The notes: generated from the letters alone by a model not told the origin. DNA of 51,559 nt from Candidatus Aminicenantota bacterium (GCA_016934475.1 JAFGST010000010.1:1-51559), one strand, 5' to 3'. Counted from the first letter of the stretch, positions 1 through 10,200 are shown. Numbers and translations are program-made.

Positions 1-1140
1 CTGGAGATCGAGAAGCTGGAGAACGAGTACATCGACCTGATCAAGCAGATCAATTACCTCAAGGAGCTCCTAGCCAGCGAGCGCATGATGCTGAGCGTGA
101 TCAAGGAGGAGCTGCGCAAGGTCAAGGAGCAGTTCGCCGACAAGCGCCGAACCGAGATCGTCGCCAAGCAGTTGTCCGAGTTCAAGATCGAGGACATGAT
201 CAAGGATGAGGATTTCGTCATCACCTACACGCGCAGCGGCTACATCAAGAGGACGACGCTCAGCTCCTACCGCAGCTTGAACCGCGGCACCATGGGCCGA
301 AGGGGGATCGGCCTGAAGGAGGAGGACGCCATCTCCCGGGTGTACGTCGCCTCCGCCCACTCCTATATCCTGGCCTTCACCGAGAAAGGACGCATGTTCT
401 GGATCAAGGTATACGACATCCCCGAGGGCGACAGCGCCGGCCGCGGCAAGCCCATCAACCGCCTGATCGGCATCGGGCCCGAGGAGCAGGTCTGCTCGGT
501 CATCAACGTGAAGGAGTTCCCCAAGGACAAGTTCGTGATGCTGTTCTCCCGGCAGGGGTATGTGAAGAAGACCTCGCTGGCGGAGTTCTCCCATCCGCGC
601 ATCAGCGGCATCATCGCCGCCGAGGTGCCGAAGGATGACCGCCTGCTGGAGGCGGTGATCACCTCGGGCAGCAACGAGGTCATCCTGGGCACCTGCCTGG
701 GCAAGGCGCTGAAGTTCAACGAGGGGAATGTCCGGCCCATGGGCCGCGGCGCCCGCGGCGTCACGGCCATCAAGCTGGGAAAGGGGGACGTCGTGGTCGG
801 GGCCGATGTCATCGACGAGAAAGACAAGTACATCCTGACGGTGACCGAGAACGGCATCGGGAAGAAATCGGACTTGTCTCTCTACCGCCTGCAGAATCGC
901 GGCGGCAAGGGCCTGATCAATATCAAGATCGGCGCGAAGTTGGGGAAAGTAGTCGGCCTGGTCACCTTGAACGACGAGGACGGCGAGATCATCCTCTGCT
1001 CGGAAAAGGGGATCCTCAACAAGCAGGACACCGTCGAGCTGCGGGCCAAGGGGCGCGCCACCCAGGGAGTGAAGCTGGTCAACCTGCGGCCCGGCGACCG
1101 CCTGGTGTCCATCGAGAAAGTGAAGCGCGAGGAAAAGTAG
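1..1140 (+). CDS. gyrA: DNA gyrase subunit A, C-terminal part (5' end outside window)
   Basis: This is the 3' part of a gyrase A subunit; the reading frame is already open at base 1, so the breakage-reunion domain lies outside the window. The first 60 or so residues are the end of the coiled-coil region (charged heptads such as KEELRKVKEQF). They are followed by the DNA-wrapping beta-pinwheel, recognisable from repeated blades (GYIKRTTLSSYR, GRMFWIKVYDIP, GYVKKTSLAEF, GKALKFNEGNVR, GIGKKSDLSLYR). The protein supercoils DNA with GyrB. The usual GyrA box of blade 1 is altered to NRGTMGRRG, while a good match, QNRGGKG, sits in a later blade at about bases 892-912. A ParC/topoisomerase IV assignment is less likely because all blades and a GyrA-box-like motif are present. 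The stop codon abuts that of the convergent tatD gene, with no room for a separate terminator. Confidence 0.93.
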   Translation: MEIEKLENEYIDLIKQINYLKELLASERMMLSVIKEELRKVKEQFADKRRTEIVAKQLSEFKIEDMIKDEDFVITYTRSGYIKRTTLSSYRSLNRGTMGRRGIGLKEEDAISRVYVASAHSYILAFTEKGRMFWIKVYDIPEGDSAGRGKPINRLIGIGPEEQVCSVINVKEFPKDKFVMLFSRQGYVKKTSLAEFSHPRISGIIAAEVPKDDRLLEAVITSGSNEVILGTCLGKALKFNEGNVRPMGRGARGVTAIKLGKGDVVVGADVIDEKDKYILTVTENGIGKKSDLSLYRLQNRGGKGLINIKIGAKLGKVVGLVTLNDEDGEIILCSEKGILNKQDTVELRAKGRATQGVKLVNLRPGDRLVSIEKVKREEK

Positions 1141-1917
1141 TCAGCGTTTCAGCCGCCGGTAGTTTTTCTCGATCTGCTCCAGGAGGAGCGTCACCTCGAC
1201 TTTCTTGATGGCGGCGATCTTTTCCACGATCCGGGTGACGGCCAACGGCGAGTTGGTCCGGCCGCGCTCGGGCTCGGGAGCCAGGTAGGGGGAGTCGGTT
1301 TCGCTGAAGAGCCGCTCCAGGGGCGTTCGCTCCACGACTTCCCGGAGCTCCTCGGCTTTCTTGAAGGTGATGATGCCGGAAAAGGAAAGGAAATACCCGC
1401 GGGCGAGGATCTCGTCGGCGGCTTCCCGGTCTCCGGTGTAACAGTGAAAGACGACCGGCTGGTCGAATCCCTCCTCGTCCAGAAGCCGCAGCACCTCCGC
1501 CTCGGCGCGACGGGAATGCACGACCAGGGGCAGGGCGCACTCGCGGGCCAGAGCGATCTGCCGGCGGAAGACGGCGGCCTGGTTCTCGCGGGTCGAATGG
1601 TCGTAGTGAAAGTCCAGACCCGCCTCGCCGACGGCCAGGGTCCGGCAGCGGTCGATGAAGTCAAGGATGCGCTTCTCCGTTTTCCTTGAATAGCGATCGG
1701 CTTGGTGGGGGTGGGCCCCGATCGTGGAATCGATGCGTTCGCAGCGGGCGAGCATCTCGGCGGTCAGCGCCGGCGACCGTTCGTCGTCCGGATCGGCGAC
1801 CGTCACCAAGGCGGCGAAGCCCGCCGCGAGGCATTGCTCGATGATGACCCAGCGGTTCGCATCATAGACGGCGTCGTCCAGGTGGCAATGAAAATCGATG
1901 GGACCGCGTTGCTCCAT
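1141..1917 (-). CDS. tatD: TatD family metal-dependent hydrolase (putative DNase)
   Basis: A 258-residue TatD-type amidohydrolase-fold protein; the family hydrolyses DNA 3' ends and related phosphoesters with two divalent metals. Visible motifs in order are FHCHLDD (first metal pair), GEAGLDFHYD, VVHSRRAE, VFHCYTG and SETDSPYLAP, which cover all the family metal ligands, and the length is normal. I start at the ATG at 1917 because a TTG eighteen bases further upstream lacks a ribosome site. No Shine-Dalgarno sequence precedes the ATG, but a TACAAT hexamer ends six bases upstream, so a leaderless message is possible. It converges on gyrA. The exact substrate in this organism is not known. Confidence 0.93.
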   Translation of the reverse strand: MEQRGPIDFHCHLDDAVYDANRWVIIEQCLAAGFAALVTVADPDDERSPALTAEMLARCERIDSTIGAHPHQADRYSRKTEKRILDFIDRCRTLAVGEAGLDFHYDHSTRENQAAVFRRQIALARECALPLVVHSRRAEAEVLRLLDEEGFDQPVVFHCYTGDREAADEILARGYFLSFSGIITFKKAEELREVVERTPLERLFSETDSPYLAPEPERGRTNSPLAVTRIVEKIAAIKKVEVTLLLEQIEKNYRRLKR

Positions 1918-1974
1918 GGCGACATTGTAGCGCAAAGAGCCGCGCCGGGACAGCCCTTCCGCACCGCCGCCAGG

Positions 1975-2003
1975 TTGACGGCCCCTGGGCGACGGCGTAT
2001 AAT
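1975..2003 (+). promoter_or_regulatory. Sigma-70-type promoter for the GAF/HD-GYP gene
   Basis: TTGACG at 1975-1980 and TATAAT at 1998-2003 are separated by exactly 17 bases. The predicted start of transcription is near 2010, ten bases before the ATG at 2020. The match is close to the vegetative consensus; this is a sequence prediction only. Confidence 0.75.
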
Positions 2004-2019
2004 GGCCGGCAGGACGAGC

Positions 2020-3237
2020 ATGATCGGCGGTTTACACAAAAACAAGGTAGCTGCGATCTTGAAGATCACCGAGGACCTCAACCAGATCAAGGACATCGAC
2101 TCCTTGCTCGACCGGGTCCTGCTGGAGGCGCGGCGCTTCTGCCGCGCCGATGCCGGGTCGATCTATTTACTGGAAAAGAACCGGAAACTGCGCATCAACT
2201 ACGTGCAGAACGACACCCTGATCCAGAAGGAGAGCGGTAAGAAATACCTGTACCAGAACCACGAGCTGGACATCAACGACAAATCCATGGCCGGCTATGC
2301 GGCCATGACCAAGAAATCACTGGTTATCGACGACGCCTACGGCCTGGACGAGCGGGTCCCTTATCGCTTCAACCGCTCCTTTGACGAGACGGCGGCGTAC
2401 CGCACCCGCTCGGTCCTGACGCTGCCGCTGATCGCCAGCCACAACCGCCTGATCGGGGTCATGCAGATCATCAATTCCCTGGACGCGAGGGGGCGGGCGG
2501 TCCCCTTCCGCGGCGAGGACGAACTGGTGGTGGCCTATTTCGCCAACCATGCCGCCGGCAGCATCGAGAAAGCGAAAATGACCCGCGAGATCATCCTGCG
2601 CATGATCGGCATCGCCGAACTGCGCGATCCGGAGGAGACCGGAGCCCACGTCAACCGGGTCGGTTCCTACTCGATCGAGATCTATTCCAAATGGGCGATG
2701 AACCACAAGGTGGACGATGCCGAAATTCGCCGGGTGCGGGACGTGCTGCGCATCGCCGCCATGCTGCACGACGTCGGCAAGGTCGCCATTTCCGACATCT
2801 TGCTGAAGAAGCACGGTCCGTTGGATGACGGCGAGTACGAGCAGATGCAGCGCCACGTTCTGTTCGGAGCGCGCCTTTTCAAGAATTCCACGTCGGACTG
2901 GGACGACATGGCGGCCGAGATCGCGCTCAACCACCATGAACGCTGGGACGGCAGCGGCTATCCCGGGAAGGTCGCGGACGTGTTTGACGACCGTTGGTGC
3001 CCCGGTCCGGGGAAACGGGGCGAGGAGATCCCCTTGTTCGCCAGGATCGTCGCCCTGTCCGACGTCTATGATGCGCTGACCTCGATGCGCGCCTACAAGG
3101 AGAGCTGGCCCGAGGAGAAGGTCCTGCAATACATCCGGGAGCAGAAAGGAAGGCAGTTCGACCCGGAGCTGGTCGACGTGTTCTTTTCGATTTACGACGT
3201 GATTCGCGCCATCCGCGGGAAGTATGCCGACCAGTAG
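2020..3237 (+). CDS. GAF domain plus HD-GYP phosphohydrolase signalling protein
   Basis: A 405-residue cytoplasmic protein without membrane segments. Residues 1-190 or so form a GAF-type sensory domain (MGEL-free start MIGGLHKNKV, then LLDRVLLEARRFCRADAGSI, typical of GAF domains before HD-GYP). The C-terminal half is an HD-GYP domain: metal pair H250-D251 in LHDVGKVA, HHER at 305-308 and GYP at 313-315 in WDGSGYPG, then a late region with ALSDVYDALTS. HD-GYP proteins typically degrade cyclic di-GMP (some act on cGAMP) to the mono- or linear dinucleotide. The ATG at 2020 is chosen because it follows AGGACGAG and a strong promoter; the longer open frame upstream overlaps the tatD start region. 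It lies just ahead of the receiver/ATP-grasp gene, so the two may be co-transcribed. No GGDEF enzyme is in view. Confidence 0.9.
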   Translation: MIGGLHKNKVAAILKITEDLNQIKDIDSLLDRVLLEARRFCRADAGSIYLLEKNRKLRINYVQNDTLIQKESGKKYLYQNHELDINDKSMAGYAAMTKKSLVIDDAYGLDERVPYRFNRSFDETAAYRTRSVLTLPLIASHNRLIGVMQIINSLDARGRAVPFRGEDELVVAYFANHAAGSIEKAKMTREIILRMIGIAELRDPEETGAHVNRVGSYSIEIYSKWAMNHKVDDAEIRRVRDVLRIAAMLHDVGKVAISDILLKKHGPLDDGEYEQMQRHVLFGARLFKNSTSDWDDMAAEIALNHHERWDGSGYPGKVADVFDDRWCPGPGKRGEEIPLFARIVALSDVYDALTSMRAYKESWPEEKVLQYIREQKGRQFDPELVDVFFSIYDVIRAIRGKYADQ

Positions 3238-3303
3238 GACCCTGGCCCAAGGCCTGGACCGGGAAGAGGCCTGCGGCGCCGGCCGTGCCGACCGGAGACC
3301 GAC

Positions 3304-6300
3304 GTGAGCGATCCCGGAGGCGGGAGCCAAGAGCTCGGTGGCGAGATTTTTTTCTCCTGCGATCCTTCGGGAACCGCGATCGACCGCCTGATGCCCTTCA
3401 GGGTGAAACGCTTCCTGCTGGTGGCCAGCCTCTACGACTGTTTCATGCTGGAGGAAGACGGCCGCCTGCAGGACCTGCTGCTGCAGACCTACCAGAAATG
3501 GCACCTGGGCTACGTACCGCAGTTCGTCCGGGTCAGCGGCGGCGATAACGCCCTGCGGCGGATCGCCGAAGAGAAATTCGACCTGATCATCGCGCTCATG
3601 CGCCTGGGCGACATGGATCCGTTCACCTTCGGCCGGAAGGCGAAGGAGATCGATCCGCACCTGCCTGTCGTCGGGCTGGCCTACAACACCCCGGAATTGC
3701 AGCGCCTTCTCGAACTGGATGACGGTAGCGCCGTCGACCGGGTCTTCGTGTGGCAGGGGGACAGCCGGGTGCTGCTGGGGATAATCCAGTTCGTCGAGGA
3801 TCGCCGGAATGCCGACAACGACACCGAGGCCATCGGGGTGCAAAGCATCCTGCTGGTCGAGGACTCCATCGGCTTCTACTCCTCCTATCTGCCCCTGGTC
3901 TTTTCCGTCCTGCGCGAGCTGACCGAAAGCCTGCTCAAGGAGGACCTGACCTTCTCGCAGAAGCTTTTGCGTCAGAGCGCCCGCCCCCGCCTGCATCTGG
4001 CCACGACCTTCGAGGAGGCGGTCGCCGTCTTCGACCGCTTCAAGGACCATCTCCTGGGAATCATCAGCGATATCCGTTTTCCCCGGCAAGGAGTCCTGGA
4101 TCCAGAGGCCGGGAGGCGGTTTTTGCAGAAAGTCCGCTCCGAAAAGCCGCAGCTGCCCATCCTGGTGCAATCCAGCGACGACGGGGCGGAAGCGATGGCG
4201 CAAGAATCCGGAAGCCGATTTCTCTCCAAGTTATCGCCGACCCTGCTGGCCGACCTGAAGCGCATCCTGCGCTCGTTCTTCGGTTTCGGCGACCTGCTGC
4301 CGGATCCGGGAGCCGGCCAGGCCGGGTGGCGCTTCGCCAATATGGACCAGTTGTACTCCAACCTGTCCGAGCTGCCCGCGGATTCACTGAACCGGATGCT
4401 GGCCAGCGGGGAACTCGACCGCTGGCTGCGGGCCAGGACCGAGTTCTCGCTGGCCAACGCGATCAAGGATCTGCTTGTTAAGGAGGGCCTGCCCCTCGCC
4501 TCCCCGCAAGAAGCGATCAAGGAGTTGATCGCCGCTTCCCGGACCGCCAGCCGCCGCGGTTCCATTGTCCCCTACTCGCGCCATTTCCACGAGGAGTACT
4601 CGAGGTTCAGCATCATCGGCGGCGGTTCGATCGGCGGCAAGGCCCGCGGCCTGGCCTTCATGGACCGCATCCTGGCGAAATACTTCGATTCCGGGAAATT
4701 CCCAGGGACAAGCGTTTCCATTCCCCGCACCCTGGTGCTGGGCACCGACGTGTTCGATGACTTCATGAAAGAGAACGATCTGCTTCCCCAAGCCGTGGAG
4801 GATCACTCCGACGGCCACATGGCCAGCCTGTTCATCAAGGCGAACCTGCCGGGAAAGGTCGTGGGCGATCTTCGCGATTTCATCACCCATGTCACCGTGC
4901 CCCTGGCGGTCCGCTCCTCCAGCCTGTTGGAAGATTCCCTCTACCAGCCGTTCGCCGGGATTTATGCCACCAAAATGCTGCCGAACGACCAGAGCAAGAA
5001 CGACATCCGCTTCCTCAACCTGGTCAATGCCATCAAGTTCGTTTATGCCTCGACGTTTTTCCGCCAGGCCAAGGCCTACATCGCCAGCACGCCTCACCGC
5101 GTGGAGGACGAGAAAATGGCCGTCGTCATCCAGCCGGTCGTGGGGCATCTGCACCCGGACAGCTTTTATCCCGATTTTTCCGGGGTGGCCCGCTCCTACA
5201 ATTATTATCCCGTCGGTCAGGCCCGTCCCGAGGACGGGGTGGTCAATGTCGCCCTGGGCCTGGGCAAGACCATCGTCGACGGGGGCGTTTCCCTGCGCTT
5301 CACCCCGGCCTACGCCGGGGTGTTGCCGCAATTCACCTCGATCAAGGAGATGTTTCGCTTTTCCCAGCGCGATTTCTATGCCGTCGCCATGCGCCGCGCC
5401 GATTCGGTCGCCTTCCTTGACGAAGACCAGTACCTGGTCAAGCAGGGGCTGGACAAGGCGCAAAAGGACGGGGTCCTGACGTTCCTAGCCTCGACCTATT
5501 CGCCGGAGAACGACGCCGTGTACGACGGCATCAGCTTTGAGGGGCCGCGAATCATCAATTTCGCCCATATCCTGAAGAATAAGGTCTTCCCCCTGGATGC
5601 GATCACCATGCACCTGCTGCGGCTGAGCAGCGAGGCGATGAATTGCGCGGTGGAAATGGAGTTTGCCGTTACCATCGATCCGCAGAACGCGCTCCCCGCC
5701 CATTTCGCCGTTCTTCAGGTCCGCCCCCTGGTCATCCAGGACGAGCTGGTGGAGGTGGATCTGGATGAAGGGCAGATGGAGTTCGCCTTCTGCTTCAGCG
5801 ATCGCGTGCTGGGCAACGGCACCAACCGGGAGATCCGCGACATCGTGTTCGTCAAGCCGTCGTCGTTCGACGCCGTCCGCAGCCCGCAGATCGCCGGCGA
5901 AGTCGACGCGCTCAACGGCCGCCTGCGCGCGGGAAAGGCGCCCTACCTTCTCATCGGACCGGGCCGCTGGGGCAGCAGCGATCCCTGGCTGGGCATCCCG
6001 GTCAAGTGGAGCCAGATCAGCGGAGTGAAGGTCGTGGTCGAGGCGTGCCTGCCCAACATGAATGTGGATCCCTCCCAGGGATCGCACTTTTTCCAGAACA
6101 TGACCTCGCTACGCATCGGCTATTTCACGGTCGCCTTGGACCGCGAGCACGGATTCATCGATTGGCCGTGGCTGGAGGCCCTGCCCGCGGCGGAAGAAAC
6201 CGAGTTCCTGAAGCGTGTCCGCCTGCCGGAGCCTGTCACGGTGGTAATCGACGGCCGCAAAAGCAGGGGGATCATCCTGAGGCCGGGAGCTCCGGTTGGG

Positions 6301-6312
6301 GGAAATGGCTGA
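3304..6312 (+). CDS. Tandem receiver-like domains plus PEP/pyruvate-binding (PPDK-N type) ATP-grasp protein
   Basis: A 1002-residue protein of unknown function. Residues about 37-165 resemble a receiver domain but lack the acidic pair and the phospho-aspartate (FDLIIALMRLGD). Residues about 180-325 form a receiver with key residues intact: E186/D187 in LLVEDS, D256 in IISDIRFP and K309 in FLSKLSP. From about residue 430 comes the ATP-grasp fold of pyruvate phosphate dikinase and PEP synthase (GGGSIGGKARGLAFMD, then PLAVRSSSLLED and the closing LQVRPL). The C-terminus carries GPGRWGSSDPWLGIPV from residue 885 and a GSHFFQNMTSL motif. There is no phosphohistidine swivel domain and no PEP-binding TIM barrel, so it is not a PEP synthase. 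The start is GTG after GGAG. It overlaps the following phosphoesterase by eight bases and has a paralogue on the opposite strand at 7212-10394. Phosphorylation-controlled ATP-dependent phosphotransfer or ligation is inference. Confidence 0.8.
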   Translation: MSDPGGGSQELGGEIFFSCDPSGTAIDRLMPFRVKRFLLVASLYDCFMLEEDGRLQDLLLQTYQKWHLGYVPQFVRVSGGDNALRRIAEEKFDLIIALMRLGDMDPFTFGRKAKEIDPHLPVVGLAYNTPELQRLLELDDGSAVDRVFVWQGDSRVLLGIIQFVEDRRNADNDTEAIGVQSILLVEDSIGFYSSYLPLVFSVLRELTESLLKEDLTFSQKLLRQSARPRLHLATTFEEAVAVFDRFKDHLLGIISDIRFPRQGVLDPEAGRRFLQKVRSEKPQLPILVQSSDDGAEAMAQESGSRFLSKLSPTLLADLKRILRSFFGFGDLLPDPGAGQAGWRFANMDQLYSNLSELPADSLNRMLASGELDRWLRARTEFSLANAIKDLLVKEGLPLASPQEAIKELIAASRTASRRGSIVPYSRHFHEEYSRFSIIGGGSIGGKARGLAFMDRILAKYFDSGKFPGTSVSIPRTLVLGTDVFDDFMKENDLLPQAVEDHSDGHMASLFIKANLPGKVVGDLRDFITHVTVPLAVRSSSLLEDSLYQPFAGIYATKMLPNDQSKNDIRFLNLVNAIKFVYASTFFRQAKAYIASTPHRVEDEKMAVVIQPVVGHLHPDSFYPDFSGVARSYNYYPVGQARPEDGVVNVALGLGKTIVDGGVSLRFTPAYAGVLPQFTSIKEMFRFSQRDFYAVAMRRADSVAFLDEDQYLVKQGLDKAQKDGVLTFLASTYSPENDAVYDGISFEGPRIINFAHILKNKVFPLDAITMHLLRLSSEAMNCAVEMEFAVTIDPQNALPAHFAVLQVRPLVIQDELVEVDLDEGQMEFAFCFSDRVLGNGTNREIRDIVFVKPSSFDAVRSPQIAGEVDALNGRLRAGKAPYLLIGPGRWGSSDPWLGIPVKWSQISGVKVVVEACLPNMNVDPSQGSHFFQNMTSLRIGYFTVALDREHGFIDWPWLEALPAAEETEFLKRVRLPEPVTVVIDGRKSRGIILRPGAPVGGNG

Positions 6313-7201
6313 GCTGCCGGGAGGCGACATCCCTCCCGCCGAAGGACCGTTCCTATTCGCCAGTGACCTGCACGGGCGCGAGGAGCGCTACCTGAAGCTG
6401 TTCTCACTCGTCCAGGCCAGGCGGCCCAAGGCTGTTTTCCTGGGCGGCGACCTTCTGCCCTCAGGCACGCTGCTGTTCGGCAACAGCCCGGTCTGCGGAG
6501 ATTTCCTGGAAGATTTCTTGCTGCCGGGGCTGAGTCGTCTGCGCGAGAGCCTGCACGACGACTATCCGCGGCTGTTTCTGATCCTGGGCAACGACGATCC
6601 GCGCCAGGCCGAGGAAAGCTTCCTGCGCCGGGAAGCGCAGGGGCTGTGGAGCTATGTTCACGGGCGCAAGTCCCCATTGGGGCGATACGCCGTCTACGGC
6701 TACGCCTGCGTACCGCCCACGCCGTTTATGCTGAAGGACTGGGAGCGCTACGACGTTTCGCGCTTTGTCGATCCGGGTGCCGTCCCCCCCGAGGAGGGGC
6801 GATACAGTGTCGTCGTTCCCGAGGAGGAACGGGGCTTTCCCACCATCCAGGACGACTTGGTGCGGCTCGCGGGCGCTGATCCCATGGAGCGGGCCATTTT
6901 CCTGTTCCATTCCCCCCCGTACCGTACGGCGCTCGACCGGGCGGCCCTGGACGGCCGCCAGGTGGATGGCGCCCCCCTCGACGTGCACGTGGGCAGCATC
7001 GCAATCAAGCGATTCATCGAGGAGCGCCAGCCCCGGGTCACCCTGCACGGCCATGTCCACGAGTCGGCGCGCCTGACCGGCTCCTGGCAAGAAACGATCG
7101 GCCGGACCCATTGCTTCTCCGCGGCCCACTCCGGCCCCGAGCTGGCCGTGGTCTCGTTCGACCCGGCGAATCCTGGGGAGGCAGCCCGGTGCTTGCTATG
7201 A
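6305..7201 (+). CDS. Calcineurin-like metallophosphoesterase
   Basis: A 298-residue cytoplasmic enzyme of the calcineurin-like phosphoesterase superfamily. The full set of two-metal motifs is present: FASDLHG (D-x-H), LGGDLLPSG, LGNDDPRQ (G-N-D), FHSPPYRT and LHGHVHES (G-H-x-H). The substrate class (nucleotide, phosphoprotein or phosphodiester) cannot be told from these. The ATG at 6305 follows GGGGGA and lies inside the end of the ATP-grasp gene (eight-base overlap), so the two proteins are translationally coupled and probably act together, perhaps with the esterase removing what the ATP-grasp protein adds. A TTG nine bases upstream is an alternative start. The gene converges on the second ATP-grasp gene. 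Confidence 0.88.
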   Translation: MAELPGGDIPPAEGPFLFASDLHGREERYLKLFSLVQARRPKAVFLGGDLLPSGTLLFGNSPVCGDFLEDFLLPGLSRLRESLHDDYPRLFLILGNDDPRQAEESFLRREAQGLWSYVHGRKSPLGRYAVYGYACVPPTPFMLKDWERYDVSRFVDPGAVPPEEGRYSVVVPEEERGFPTIQDDLVRLAGADPMERAIFLFHSPPYRTALDRAALDGRQVDGAPLDVHVGSIAIKRFIEERQPRVTLHGHVHESARLTGSWQETIGRTHCFSAAHSGPELAVVSFDPANPGEAARCLL

Positions 7202-7211
7202 CCGCGGCAAC

Positions 7212-10200
7212 TTATTGGCTTTTAAGGGCCAGGGGGCGGGCGGCGTTGGTCGCGGCGTCGATCTTGACGGCGAAGCTGGTCTTCTTGGCGATATCCTCGT
7301 CGGTCAGCAGGTGATAGTCGAGCAGCCCCCCGGATTTGTAGCCGGTGCGCGAGTAGTTGATCTCGGCCAGGCACAGGCTCCAGCCCTCGAGCCAGAGAAC
7401 AAGTTCCTGCTTCTGCCGCTCGCTCCCTTGGAAGTGGATCAGGAGGTCGATGTCGCTGCCAGGACCGGCCGTGGCGTTCTTCGTCGAGCCGAAGACGTAC
7501 ATGGCCTTGACGCCGAAGCGACCCGGATCAAGCTGGCCGGCGATTCGCTCGGCCATGCGCAGCCGCCAGCCCCAATGGTCGTCGCTGGCCGTCTCGGAGA
7601 CCTCGACCCGTTCCCGCTCGGCACTCGCCTGCGAGTCGGGCGTGGCCAAAAAGCCCAGAGCCTCGCCTAGGTCGGCGTTCATCAGCACCCGCAGCACCCT
7701 GCCGCTGGCGGCGCGCGGAACCTCGATGACGCGGATGGTGTCGGCGAGGGCCGCCGACTCGGGCAGGATGTCGGGGAAGTAGTTTTGGGCATCCAGCAGG
7801 AAACGCTCGTTGAAGATGATACCCGGGTCGTCGGGGTAGAGGGGCAGGTAGCGGATCGATGATTCGACCAGGTCCTGGAAAAAATGGGTGCCGAACGACA
7901 GCTCCGGGACGTAGTTGCCCTTCTTGCGGGCGATCTCGATGAGGGCGGCGGTGTTGTTGAAATCCGAGTAGGTTACGGGCACGCCGAGCTTGATGTCCCC
8001 GCGGCTGCCCCAGCGCCCCGGCCCCATGAGGATGAACCGGCGCTTGGGCAGGAGCTTGTTGAGCTTGCCGACGGCCTGGCCGACCTCGATCATCTGCTCA
8101 CTGCGCTCGAGCAGGGAATAGTTCTCCGGGTCCACGTAGACAATGTGGGTGATGTCGGGAAGCTTGCCGTTCGAGATGTAGCGGTTGGCGGTGAAAATGA
8201 TCCGGTCCTCGGCGATGTCCTTGGGGATGAGGCTGGCCACGTTGCCCGCGGTCGAGCTTTGCGGCCGGCACTGGAGAAGGTAGAGCTGGCGGCCGTCGTG
8301 GGCGAACTCGATGTCCACCGGGGTGCTCATCTTCTCCTGGAGCGTCTTCAGCATGCACTGCAGCTGCTTGACGAAGGGGGTGCGCGAGATCCAGCCCTCG
8401 AAGGTGACGAACAGATTCGCCTTGCTGAAGTCGAGGCCGAGGGCCGAGGGGGAATAGATGTGGTCGTCCTCGTAGACGGAGACGATATTCTCGATGCCGG
8501 GATATTGGGAGCCGCACTCTGTCAGCAGGGCGGTGATCTCCATGGACTCGAACGAGCAGGTCTTCAGGTTGATGACGTCGATGCGCCGCGGCGAGTAGCG
8601 CATTGTCTCGTCGGCGGTGACGTTGACGCGCAGGTTGGGGATGCCCGGCGAGATCAGGATCGGGTAATCGTCGCTGACGCGGTCCACGGCGCGGGTGCCC
8701 AGGCCGGGGACGAGGCGGGCCAGCCCGTCCTCGCGCTTGATGCGCGGCGACCAGCGGAACTCGTTGTTGCTGAAGGCGACGCCGGCGAAGGCGGGGAGAT
8801 AGTAGTCGCCCACTTTTTGCCCGACCACTTCCTGGATCATGATGCCCATCTCCTCATGGAAGTCCAGCAGCCCGCGCTCGGCGCGGTATTCGATGGGGTC
8901 GGGGCCGAAGATGGAGGCGTAGACCTCGGCGATGGCGTCGGTCAGCGCATCCAGCCGCTCCTGTTTCGTTCCCTGGTTGGCCAGGAACAGACTCTTGTAT
9001 TTGCCGGAAAAGGCCATGCCCATGCGGTCTTCCAGTAGGCTCGAGCTGCGCACGATCAGCGGCTTGTTGCCCAGATCGTCGAGGGCCATAGACAGCCCCT
9101 TGATGATCTCGATGGGGAAATGGGCGTTTTTCAGCAGCTGGACGACATTATGGTACTCGAGGCGGATCTGGTCGATTTCCTTGTATTTCTGTTCGTTCAC
9201 TTCCTCGAGGTTGTTGTAGCTCAGGAAGTTCAGGATGGCGTCGGTGGTGATGTACCAGGTCTTGGGGAACTTGAGCTCGCACAGGACCTCGGAGTGGTCG
9301 CCCGGCTTGGTCAGGATTTTCTGCGCCAGGAACAGCCCGGCGCTCTTTCCTCCCAGGCGGCCGTAGCCGTTGGCGGGATAAATGATGCGCTGCACGAGGT
9401 CGTAAAAATGGCGCACCTCGATGTGGTTCTTGGCGATGTTGATGAAATCGAGCTGGTCGGAGAAGAAGCGGCGGATGAGCGAGACGCGAAGCCCCTTCTC
9501 CATGGGGGGCGAGAGCTCATACGTGCCGCCGGAGATGTAGTGGTAATGGGTGATGGCGTTGATGACGTCGACCAGGGGCATGTCGATGTTGTTGATCGCC
9601 CGGCTCAGGAAGCTGGCCTTGTCCTCCTGGATCCACTTCTGGATGCGACCCAGAATATCCGAGTCGCTCAGGTAGCGCGCCGCGATGCGGAACGTCTTGT
9701 CGCTGAGCTCCAGGAGCTCCAGCTGCGATTTCTTCTGGCTGGGGCGGTTCATGTCGTCGCTCATCTCGGTCTGGGCGGCGCCCTGGTCCTTGCTCAAAGA
9801 CTTCAAAAGTTCCTTGGCCTCCATAACGCCGTTCCAGAAGAGGTGGTAGACCATCTTGCGACCCAGGTGGATGTAGAGATTCTGGTCGGTGCGGCGCAGC
9901 AGGTCGATGACGACCATCCATTCCTTCTTGATCTTGTCGCTGAGGTCCTTCTGCGCCGTCTCCCATTCGCGCGAGACCTGCTCCAGCTTGAAATGCAGGA
10001 CGGTGCGGCCGATGCGCTCGGCGATGGTCTGCAGCAGTTTTTGCTCGTCCTTGAGGAAATAGCTGTTTTCCGTCTGTGGGACGTCACGGGTGTAGGAAAC
10101 CTCGATGAAGCCGATGACCTTCTCCTCCTCCTTGATGTCGACGCGCTGCACGCGCGTCGACGGTGTAAATCCCGGGCTCTGGTAGGTGTGGTCCTCGTGG

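Noticed and set aside
3304-6312. Annotation as phosphoenolpyruvate synthase or pyruvate phosphate dikinase.
   Set aside because: Only the N-terminal ATP-grasp fold is present; the phosphohistidine domain and PEP-binding barrel are missing in this gene and in its paralogue at 7212-10394.
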